From Enterococcus devriesei (GTDB taxonomy: Bacteria > Bacillota > Bacilli > Lactobacillales > Enterococcaceae), in contig NZ_JXKM01000006.1 of NCBI RefSeq assembly GCF_001885905.1, positions 62,001 to 126,000 on the forward strand: DNA of 64,000 nt, written 5' to 3'. The translations under genes and the position numbers were made by a program. Shown one piece after another: positions 16,065 to 23,147 of this stretch (position 1 is the stretch's first letter; every line of letters starts with the position of its first letter). The notes under the pieces were generated by a model that saw only the letters and a program-made list of their open reading frames with translations, was not told where the DNA came from and made no database searches.

Positions 16065-17149
16065 AACGTGTATTAGGAATTTCAGTTTATCCAGATCACA
16101 GTGAGCTTGATCAAGATAAGGCCTATATTGAATTGGCTCATAAGTATGGATTTGGCAGAATTTTTATGAGTATGTTGGAGGTCACAGATGGCAAGGAAGT
16201 TGTTAAAAAGAAATATAAAGAGTTAATTTTCTTTGCGAAAGAACTTGGTTATGAAACAATTTTAGATGTGGCTCCTAATATTTTTGAAGAGTTAGAAATC
16301 TCTTATGATGACATGCGTTTCTTCCACGAATTGGGGGCTGATGGTATTCGCTTAGATTTGGGATTTGACGGGAATAAGGAAGCGATGCTGACTTATAATC
16401 CCTTTGGTGTGGCGATTGAATTGAATATGAGTAATGATGTAGCCTATCTAGATAATATCCTAACTTATGAAGCCAATACGCCTTTTTTGTATGGCTGTCA
16501 TAATTTTTATCCGCAGGAAGGCACGGCATTGCCGTATGATTTCTTTGTAAAATGCAGTGAGCGCTTCAAAAACTATGGAATCAGAACGGCCGCCTTTATT
16601 ACTTCGCAAGCAGGAAATATTGGTCCTTGGGACATTAACGATGGCTTACCAACGCTGGAAATGCATCGTCATCTGCCGGTAGAGACAGCGACGAAGCATC
16701 TATTTGCAACCAAATTGATTGATGATGTGATCATCGGTAATGCCTATGCGTCTGAGGCAGAATTAAAAGCGATGGGAGAAGTGGATCGTTATCAAACAGC
16801 GTTTACTGTGGAGTTTGTTCCCGACTTCAATGAAGTAGAAAAACAGATTGTTTTGACTGAGCAACATTATCGTCGCGGAGATATTACTGATCAAATGGTC
16901 CGTTCGACATTTGTTCGGAAAAAATATGGGCTAGAGACCAATCCGCCTCATGATAACTCCATCGAATTTCAACCGGGGGATATCGTGATCGGCAATGACA
17001 CCTTCGGAAAATATAAAAACGAGCTGCAGGTTGTTTTGCAGCCGCATAAGGATTCGAGAAAGAATAAAGTAGGGCAGATCATTGAAGAGGAAAAAATTCT
17101 GTTACCTTTTATTCACCCATGGTCAAAATTCAAATTTACAGAAAAGTAG
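16061..17149 (+). CDS. MupG-like (DUF871, GH170) phospho-glycosidase
   Basis: A 362-residue protein of the DUF871 family, a TIM-barrel domain (VLGISVYPDHSELD, then GADGIRLDLGFDG and YGCHNFYPQEGTAL) plus a small C-terminal beta domain (QPGDIVIGNDTFGKYKNELQVVLQP). The characterised member, MupG of Staphylococcus aureus, is a cytosolic 6-phospho-N-acetylmuramidase that splits phosphorylated MurNAc-GlcNAc. Here the gene follows an EIIC, so it probably cleaves the 6-phosphorylated disaccharide delivered by that transporter. The exact disaccharide is not known. Confidence 0.85.
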   Translation: MKRVLGISVYPDHSELDQDKAYIELAHKYGFGRIFMSMLEVTDGKEVVKKKYKELIFFAKELGYETILDVAPNIFEELEISYDDMRFFHELGADGIRLDLGFDGNKEAMLTYNPFGVAIELNMSNDVAYLDNILTYEANTPFLYGCHNFYPQEGTALPYDFFVKCSERFKNYGIRTAAFITSQAGNIGPWDINDGLPTLEMHRHLPVETATKHLFATKLIDDVIIGNAYASEAELKAMGEVDRYQTAFTVEFVPDFNEVEKQIVLTEQHYRRGDITDQMVRSTFVRKKYGLETNPPHDNSIEFQPGDIVIGNDTFGKYKNELQVVLQPHKDSRKNKVGQIIEEEKILLPFIHPWSKFKFTEK

Positions 17150-17157
17150 GAACGAAA

Positions 17158-18264
17158 ATGTTGGATTTAATTGTACGAAATGCCAAATTGATTGACGGAC
17201 AGAAATTTGAATTAGGAATTTCTGATGGGAAAATAGTTGAAGTTGCTGATAAAATTATGGATCAATGTCAAGGGGAACTTATTTTAACAGAGGATCAATA
17301 TGTTTCTCCTGGCTGGATTGATGACCACGTACACTGCTATGAAAAAATGACTCTTTATTACGATTATCCTGATGAAGTCGGGGTAAAACGCGGGGTCACA
17401 ACGGTGGTTGACGCTGGAACGACGGGAGCCGAAAATATTGGCGATTTTTGCCGATTGACTAAAAAAACCAAAACAAATGTCTTTGCACTATTAAATATTT
17501 CCAAATGGGGAATCGTTAAACAAGATGAGTTGGCAGATTTAACGAAGGTACAGCGTGAAGCTGTCCAAAAAGCACTTGAAGAATATCCCGATTTTATCGT
17601 TGGTTTAAAAGCCCGAATGAGTAAAACAGTGGTCGGTTCCAGCGGAATTGAACCATTAAAATTAGCCAAAGAATTTCAAAGTGAGTATAGCGAACTGCCC
17701 TTAATGGTACATGTCGGTTCTGCGCCGCCAGAATTATCAGAGATTTTAGCATTGATGGACAAGGGAGACGTACTGACGCATTGCTTCAATGGAAAAGAGA
17801 ATGGCATCTTTGATCGTAATACTAAACGGATAAAATCGTTTGTTTGGGATGCGTATAGTAAGGGGATTATTTTTGATATTGGTCATGGAACGGATAGCTT
17901 CAATTTCTCGGTGGCCCAGCAAGCATTGAATGAAGGGATGAAAAGTCATTCTATCAGTTCAGATATTTATGTACGTAATCGTCAAAATGGCCCGGTTTAT
18001 GACCTAGCAACTACGATGGAAAAACTGTTTGTAGTAGGGTATTCTTGGGATGAGATACTCAAGCAGGTGACAGAAGTACCGGCAAGAAGCTTCCATTTAA
18101 AAAATAAAGGGAAATTAGCTGTAGGTTATGATGCGGACATCACGGTCTTTACTTTTGACAACTCGAACAGAGAATTAGTTGATTCTAATGGAAATATCCG
18201 TTCAGCAAAGGAAGTCATTATGCCTGTGAAAACGATTATTGGGGGTCAAATCTATGACAATTAA
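17158..18264 (+). CDS. Amidohydrolase / deacetylase family metallohydrolase (COG3964, EF0837-like)
   Basis: A 368-residue amidohydrolase-superfamily protein starting at ATG 17158 after GTAGGAACG. The metal-binding HxH is seen in WIDDHVHCYE; further landmarks are GVTTVVDAGTTG, VHVGSAPPE, LTHCFNGKENG, DIGHGTDSF and the C-terminal GYDADITVF. Members of this group were once called dihydroorotase or adenine deaminase, but studied ones act on acyl esters or amides. In this operon removal of an N-acetyl group from an amino sugar acid, just before the DgaE lyase, is the natural guess. Confidence 0.82.
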   Translation: MLDLIVRNAKLIDGQKFELGISDGKIVEVADKIMDQCQGELILTEDQYVSPGWIDDHVHCYEKMTLYYDYPDEVGVKRGVTTVVDAGTTGAENIGDFCRLTKKTKTNVFALLNISKWGIVKQDELADLTKVQREAVQKALEEYPDFIVGLKARMSKTVVGSSGIEPLKLAKEFQSEYSELPLMVHVGSAPPELSEILALMDKGDVLTHCFNGKENGIFDRNTKRIKSFVWDAYSKGIIFDIGHGTDSFNFSVAQQALNEGMKSHSISSDIYVRNRQNGPVYDLATTMEKLFVVGYSWDEILKQVTEVPARSFHLKNKGKLAVGYDADITVFTFDNSNRELVDSNGNIRSAKEVIMPVKTIIGGQIYDN

Positions 18265-19348
18265 TTTTGAAAAGTTAGGGTTGAAAGAAGTAATCAACGC
18301 ATCTGGTCGTATGACTATCTTAGGTGTATCAAAAGTCTCGGAAGCAGTCTTACAAGCGCAGCGTTTCGGTGGTGAGCACTTTTTTGAAATGGCTGATTTG
18401 AGCGAAAAAACAGGCGCTTATATCGCTCAGCTTTTGAAGGTTGAGGACGCACAGATCGTTTCTTCTGCATCAGCTGGAATTGCTCAAAGTATTGCAGCAG
18501 TCATTGGGCAAGGAAATCGTTACCACGCCTATCATCCTTATACTGAAAGAATAACAAAGCGTGAAATTGTTTTACCAAAAGGACATAATGTAGACTATGG
18601 AACACCTGTGGAAGTAATGGTAGAGCAAGGTGGCGGTCGAGTGAAAGAAGCCGGTTACGCCAATATGTGCTCAGCGGATCATTTAGAGATGATGATTACT
18701 GATGAGACTGCAGCGATTTTATATATTAAGAGTCACCACACTGTACAAAAAAGTATGCTGTCAGTTGAGGAAGCCGCGGTGGTAGCGAAGAGAAATCACG
18801 TACCTCTGATCGTTGATGCAGCTGCAGAGGAAGACTTATTCTTCTATAGTAAAGCCGGGGCAGACCTAGTCATCTATTCAGGTGCAAAAGCGATTGAAGG
18901 CCCTAGCGCTGGTTTAGTGATCGGTAAGAAAACAGAAATCGAATGGGTTCGCTTGCAAGGTAAAGGGATTGGCAGAGCCATGAAGATCGGCAAAGATAAT
19001 ATTCTTGGCTTCACTCAAGCGATTGAGGATTATTTGAAAAATGGCAGCGAATCAGGTACAGCCATGAAGTTGCGGTTAGAGCCCTTTATTGAAGCAGTCA
19101 ATCAAATCAATGGCTTGACCGCTTCGATCGTCCAAGACGGTGCGGGCAGAGACATTTATCGTGGAAGTGTGAAAGTTTCTGGCAATCAAACAGCAAAAGA
19201 GGTGATCACCAAACTGAAGACGGAGTCTCCGGCTGTGTATACGAGAGAGTACCAAGCCAATAATGGCATTATCGAATTTGATGTTCGGTCGGTCAATGAG
19301 CAAGAAATGCGTATGATCGAAAAACGATTACAAGAAATTATGAAATAA
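18254..19348 (+). CDS. DgaE-like PLP-dependent ammonia-lyase (SelA fold)
   Basis: A 364-residue PLP enzyme related to SelA. The ATG at 18254 follows GGGGGTC and overlaps the end of the amidohydrolase gene. The cofactor lysine is seen in YSGAKAIEGPSAG (Lys212), with the Asp partner in LIVDAAAEED. In Salmonella, DgaE removes ammonia from D-glucosaminate-6-phosphate to give 2-keto-3-deoxy-6-phosphogluconate, working with the aldolase DgaF. The DgaF homologue follows here 13 bases later, so the same reaction or a close variant is likely. Confidence 0.85.
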   Translation: MTINFEKLGLKEVINASGRMTILGVSKVSEAVLQAQRFGGEHFFEMADLSEKTGAYIAQLLKVEDAQIVSSASAGIAQSIAAVIGQGNRYHAYHPYTERITKREIVLPKGHNVDYGTPVEVMVEQGGGRVKEAGYANMCSADHLEMMITDETAAILYIKSHHTVQKSMLSVEEAAVVAKRNHVPLIVDAAAEEDLFFYSKAGADLVIYSGAKAIEGPSAGLVIGKKTEIEWVRLQGKGIGRAMKIGKDNILGFTQAIEDYLKNGSESGTAMKLRLEPFIEAVNQINGLTASIVQDGAGRDIYRGSVKVSGNQTAKEVITKLKTESPAVYTREYQANNGIIEFDVRSVNEQEMRMIEKRLQEIMK

Positions 19349-19361
19349 AAGGAGTAAGAGA

Positions 19362-20102
19362 ATGTCATTATTACCTAACTACTTAGAAGATCGAATTTGT
19401 TTAAATGTTTTAGCCAACTCCGTCGAAAACGCTAAAGCTTGTTATGAAGCAGCGGAAGGCCACGTTGTTTTAGGAGTATTATCAAAAAATTATGCCAGCG
19501 ATGAAGCGGCAATCACTGATATGAAAAGCTATCAAGCCGCTACCAATAATGCGTTGTCCGTTGGCTTAGGTGCGGGAGATCCAAACCAAAGTCAGATGGT
19601 CTCGCGCATCTCAGGAGAGTTGCAACCACAGCACGTAAACCAAGTATTCACTGGAGTAGGCACCTCAAGAGCACTGTTAGGTCAAACGGAGACAGTTATC
19701 AACGGCTTAGTATCTCCGACAGGTAAAGCCGGCTATGTAAATATCGCAACGGGCCCTTTAAGTTCACAGGGAGCTGCGGGAATCGTTCCAATCGAGACGG
19801 CGATTAAATTATTACAAGACATGGGTGGAAGTTCAATCAAATATTTTCCTATGAAGGGTTTAGCCCATAAAGAAGAATTTAAAGTAGTAGCAGAAGCTTG
19901 TGCAAACTATGATTTCTATTTAGAACCAACCGGCGGAATCGATTTAGAAAACTTTGAAGAAATTCTCCAAATTGCCGTGGATGCTGGTGTTAAAAAGATT
20001 ATCCCGCATGTTTATAGCTCAATCATTGATTCAGAGACAGGGGATACACGTCCCGAAGATGTCGAAGCATTGCTAACAATGTGTATGCGTGTTTTGAGCT
20101 AA
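19362..20102 (+). CDS. DgaF-like KDGP aldolase
   Basis: A 246-residue TIM-barrel aldolase of the KDGP family. Features seen are GVLSKNYASDEAAITDM, VSPTGKAGYVNIATGPLSS, IKYFPMKGLAHKEEF (carrying the candidate Schiff-base lysine) and FYLEPTGGIDLENF. It should cleave 2-keto-3-deoxy-6-phosphogluconate to pyruvate and glyceraldehyde-3-phosphate. AAAGGAG precedes the ATG, 13 bases after the DgaE-like gene. The pairing of the two is the main support for both names. Confidence 0.87.
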   Translation: MSLLPNYLEDRICLNVLANSVENAKACYEAAEGHVVLGVLSKNYASDEAAITDMKSYQAATNNALSVGLGAGDPNQSQMVSRISGELQPQHVNQVFTGVGTSRALLGQTETVINGLVSPTGKAGYVNIATGPLSSQGAAGIVPIETAIKLLQDMGGSSIKYFPMKGLAHKEEFKVVAEACANYDFYLEPTGGIDLENFEEILQIAVDAGVKKIIPHVYSSIIDSETGDTRPEDVEALLTMCMRVLS

Positions 20103-20147
20103 CTGTTATATTTTAGAAATAAAAATGTTTTACGAAGGAGAACTGCT

Positions 20148-21143
20148 ATGAGATTTGCGGCTTTCGGCGAAGTTATGCTGCGATTAACCCCGCCTGAATC
20201 TTTCTTATTAGATCAAACAAACGAATTGCGGATGGACTATACGGGGACTGGAGTCAACATCATGGCTAACTTGGCCCAATTCAATTATGAAACTTTTTTA
20301 GTGACGGTGCTTCCAGATAATCGCTTAGGTCAAGTAGCCAAATCAGCGCTTATGAAATATGGGATCCGACCAAATTTACTACACTTTGCCCACCAGCATA
20401 TTGGCAGCTATTTCGCAGAAAATGGCTTTGGACAACGCCCCACTCAAGTCACTTATCAAAATCGTCATCATAGTTCATTTGGAGTAAGTGACTCGACAGC
20501 TTACGATTTTGAGGCAGTCGTTGAGGGTAGTGACCTGATTCATATTTGTGGAATCTCTTTAAGTCTCACAAATGACACACGAAATGCCGCTCATGAACTG
20601 GCAAAAAAAGCTGCTCAAGCGGGGAAAAAAGTCTGTTTTGATTTTAACTTTCGTCCTAGTTTGAATACTGAGCCGAATAAATTTGACTTCATGAAAAAGC
20701 AATATGAAATGATCTTACCTTATTGTGATATCGTTTTTGGCAGTACGAGGGATTTGACTGAATTGTTACAGATGGAGAAGGTCGCGAGTGAGGAGGCATT
20801 GATCCGAGAGTTTATGGAAAATTATCAAGTAGAATGCTTCGCTGGGACAAAAAGAACAAGCGAAAAGAATCAAAAACAACTGCAGGGCTTTCTTTATAAT
20901 CGTACGGAACAGGTGGTTAGTCAGAGACATGAACTAACTATCTTGGATCGGATTGGTGCTGGCGATGCTTATGCTGCTGGTATTTTAGCTGGCTATGCTG
21001 AAAGTTGGCCAATAGTTGAGACGGTAGAGTTCGCAACAATGAATGCTGTTTTAGCCCATACGATTCACGGAGATGTTCCTTTGACGACCAAAGAACAGGT
21101 TCTCACGGTATTAAAAAATCCAGGAATCGATTTGCTTCGCTAA
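20148..21143 (+). CDS. PfkB-family sugar kinase (2-keto-3-deoxygluconate kinase type)
   Basis: A 331-residue ribokinase-fold enzyme. The start MRFAAFGEVMLRLTPP and the C-terminal DRIGAGDAYAAGILAG, holding the catalytic Asp, are typical of KDG kinases. GAAGGAG precedes the ATG. As last gene of the operon it would phosphorylate either 2-keto-3-deoxygluconate or free glucosaminate so that the aldolase receives a 6-phosphate. Which of the two cannot be decided from sequence. Confidence 0.85.
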   Translation: MRFAAFGEVMLRLTPPESFLLDQTNELRMDYTGTGVNIMANLAQFNYETFLVTVLPDNRLGQVAKSALMKYGIRPNLLHFAHQHIGSYFAENGFGQRPTQVTYQNRHHSSFGVSDSTAYDFEAVVEGSDLIHICGISLSLTNDTRNAAHELAKKAAQAGKKVCFDFNFRPSLNTEPNKFDFMKKQYEMILPYCDIVFGSTRDLTELLQMEKVASEEALIREFMENYQVECFAGTKRTSEKNQKQLQGFLYNRTEQVVSQRHELTILDRIGAGDAYAAGILAGYAESWPIVETVEFATMNAVLAHTIHGDVPLTTKEQVLTVLKNPGIDLLR

Positions 21144-21162
21144 TTAGAAGAAATATGATGAT

Positions 21163-21200
21163 AAAAAGCTGAACCCATTTACGTATGGTTCAGCTTTTTG
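21163..21200 (+). terminator. Terminator of the seven-gene operon
   Basis: AAAAAGCTGAACC pairs with GGTTCAGCTTTTT over a loop of about eleven bases. A-rich and T-rich flanks make it usable from both sides. Confidence 0.9.
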
Positions 21201-21241
21201 CTGTTATATTCAGGAGGATCTAGGACTAAAACTGTACTTTT

Positions 21242-22018
21242 TTATTGAACATGACACTGAATCTGATGGGCTTCCAAGATCTCCTTAAAATAATCCAACT
21301 CTTCAGAATGAAGTTGTGGAACATCTTGTATGGGATAGCTGCGTTCTAGAAAGGTATATTTTTTTTCGCCGAACTGGTGAAAAGGCAGCAGTTCGACTGC
21401 TGTGATTTTCATTTGGTTGAATAAGTTTGCAAAAGCAGTGGCGTTTGCTGGCCCATCATTGAAGTTAGGGATCACTGGAATCCGAACGATTAACTGCTGT
21501 TGTTGGTCAATAGCTAACGCGAGATTTTTCAGGATTGGCTTTAGTGAGACGCCGGTTCCGGCTTTATGCTGCTCTTCATCGTGATGTTTCACATCAAAAT
21601 AAAGTAGGTCCACTTGCTCGAGATAGTTTTTGAACACTTCTGCTTTAGCAAAGCCGGTGGTTTCACTGGCAGTATGAATCCCTTTTGCTTTTAATTGCCG
21701 CAGCAATTCGGTGGCGAATTCCGCTTGATACAAGACTTCGCCGCCGGAAAGAGTGACGCCGCCACCAGATTCTTCGTAAAAGACTTCATCTTTCATAACT
21801 TCTTCGATGATCTCGTCGATTGTTTTATACTCACCCACGATCGTCGGCGCCTTCTTTTGAGCGTCCCACATTTTTTCCGGTTTTCCGGCTTGGGACTCGG
21901 GATTGGAACACCAGTAGCAACGTAAAGGGCAACCTTTGAAAAAGACCACGGTCCGAATACCAGGTCCGTCGTGAATACTAAATTTTTGGATATTGAAAAT
22001 GCATGCCTGATCAATCAT
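21242..22018 (-). CDS. Glycyl-radical enzyme activating protein (radical SAM)
   Basis: A 258-residue radical-SAM activase. It opens with IFNIQKFSIHDGPGIRTVVF and has the cluster motif CPLRCYWC (Cys30, Cys34, Cys37), then GGGVTLSGGEVLYQ. It lacks the cysteine-rich ferredoxin-like insert seen in many activases of dehydratase-type enzymes. It is encoded divergently from a DeoR regulator and the glycyl-radical enzyme at 23148, which is its likely target. The start is supported by GGGAGGG upstream. Confidence 0.9.
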   Translation of the reverse strand: MIDQACIFNIQKFSIHDGPGIRTVVFFKGCPLRCYWCSNPESQAGKPEKMWDAQKKAPTIVGEYKTIDEIIEEVMKDEVFYEESGGGVTLSGGEVLYQAEFATELLRQLKAKGIHTASETTGFAKAEVFKNYLEQVDLLYFDVKHHDEEQHKAGTGVSLKPILKNLALAIDQQQQLIVRIPVIPNFNDGPANATAFANLFNQMKITAVELLPFHQFGEKKYTFLERSYPIQDVPQLHSEELDYFKEILEAHQIQCHVQ

Positions 22019-22086
22019 AAGAAGCCCTCCCTGTTGTCAAGTTGAGTGTATCACAAATGATTATTAACGTAAATATTATTTATTAC

Positions 22087-22122
22087 GTTCGAAACATAAA
22101 ATAAGCAGAAAGTTGTTCGAAA
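22087..22122. promoter_or_regulatory. Repeated GTTCGAAA sites in the divergent promoter
   Basis: GTTCGAAA occurs at 22087-22094 and 22115-22122. The first copy continues CGAAACATAAAATAAG; a close match, CGAAAGAATATAAAATAAG, lies at 23103-23121 before the glycyl-radical enzyme gene. The shared motif is a candidate DeoR-protein operator linking the activase, regulator and enzyme genes. Confidence 0.55.
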
Positions 22123-22175
22123 GAGAAAATTATGATAGGCTAAAGCCAATGACAGAAGTGAATGGAGAAGAGCGT

Positions 22176-22919
22176 ATGTCAAGAGAAGAAGAGATTTTGG
22201 CGATTGTCAGTCAAAAAAAGAAAATCGAAGTGAATGAGCTTTCGGAGTTGTTGAATGTTTCGAAAGTAACGATTCGCAAAGACTTAGACAAATTAGAAGC
22301 TCGTGGTCTTTTGCATCGCCAGCATGGTTATGCGTTGTTAAACAATATGGACGACATCAATTACCGCTTGGCGCAAAACTATGATCTAAAACATAAAATC
22401 GCGTTGGAAGCTAGTAAAATCGTCAATGACGGCGAGGTGATTATGATCGAGTCCGGCTCGACTTGTGCCCTTTTAGCAGAAGAGTTGGCTTTTAATCGTA
22501 ACGATATCACCATCATTACGAATTCCTGCTTTATCGCGTCTTACATCCGCAAGGCTGAATCGGTCAAGGTGATCCTGATCGGTGGGGAATATCAAAAAGA
22601 ATCACAAGTTAACGTGGGGCCGTTGGTCAAGCAAGTGATTAGTGAATTTTACGTCGATAAATTATTTGTCGGCATTGACGGGTTTGACCGACGTCGCGGC
22701 TTTACCGGTAGCGACATTACACGCTGCGATACTACTCGAACGTTAGCGACGGCTGCCAATCAAACGATCGTCTTGACCGATTCCAGCAAGTTTTCCCAAA
22801 ACGGTGTTGTTTCCGAGTTTGCTTTTAGTGAGATCAGTAAGGTCTTTACCGATCAGCGAATTGATCAAGCAGCGTTGGAATTTTTGAAGCAGCAGGGGAT
22901 TGACGTCTTTACAGTATAA
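22176..22919 (+). CDS. DeoR-family regulator of the glycyl-radical enzyme cluster
   Basis: A 247-residue DeoR protein. The ATG at 22176 follows GGAGAAGAG; earlier in-frame starts would overlap the GTTCGAAA sites. The helix-turn-helix is KIEVNELSELLNVSKVTIRKDL with LLHRQHGYAL, then the sugar-phosphate-sensing domain (MIESGSTCALLAEEL, ITNSCFIASYI, LFVGIDGFDRRRGF). Placed between the activase and the enzyme gene, it probably controls both. Confidence 0.88.
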   Translation: MSREEEILAIVSQKKKIEVNELSELLNVSKVTIRKDLDKLEARGLLHRQHGYALLNNMDDINYRLAQNYDLKHKIALEASKIVNDGEVIMIESGSTCALLAEELAFNRNDITIITNSCFIASYIRKAESVKVILIGGEYQKESQVNVGPLVKQVISEFYVDKLFVGIDGFDRRRGFTGSDITRCDTTRTLATAANQTIVLTDSSKFSQNGVVSEFAFSEISKVFTDQRIDQAALEFLKQQGIDVFTV

Positions 22920-23010
22920 AGCTGATGGAAACATTGGAGATAGCTGTAAAAAAATTTAATTTCTCGTTCACGGGGTTTGTTAGTAAACGTAATAAACGCT
23001 CAGATTTTTT

Positions 23011-23044
23011 AAGATATTGCACATTGGTGCAGTATCTTTTTTTG
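23011..23044 (+). terminator. Terminator of the DeoR gene
   Basis: AAGATATTGCAC and GTGCAGTATCTT pair with one mismatch over a four-base loop and run into seven T. Confidence 0.9.
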
Positions 23045-23047
23045 TTT

Positions 23048-23130
23048 TGAAATCGTTTTAAATCCGCTTGACTGTATTTCTATTCACATGCTACTATATT
23101 TACGAAAGAATATAAAATAAGTTACGAATG
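23048..23130 (+). promoter_or_regulatory. cre-like box, promoter and operator of the glycyl-radical enzyme gene
   Basis: TGAAATCGTTTTAA (23048-23061) matches the cre consensus at 13 of 14 positions. TTGACT (23068-23073) and TACTAT (23092-23097) are 18 bases apart. Downstream, TACGAAAG and TACGAATG flank TATAAAATAAG (23101-23130), which resembles the sites in the DeoR/activase intergenic region. Confidence 0.6.
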
Positions 23131-23147
23131 AAAACGGAGGGCTAATC

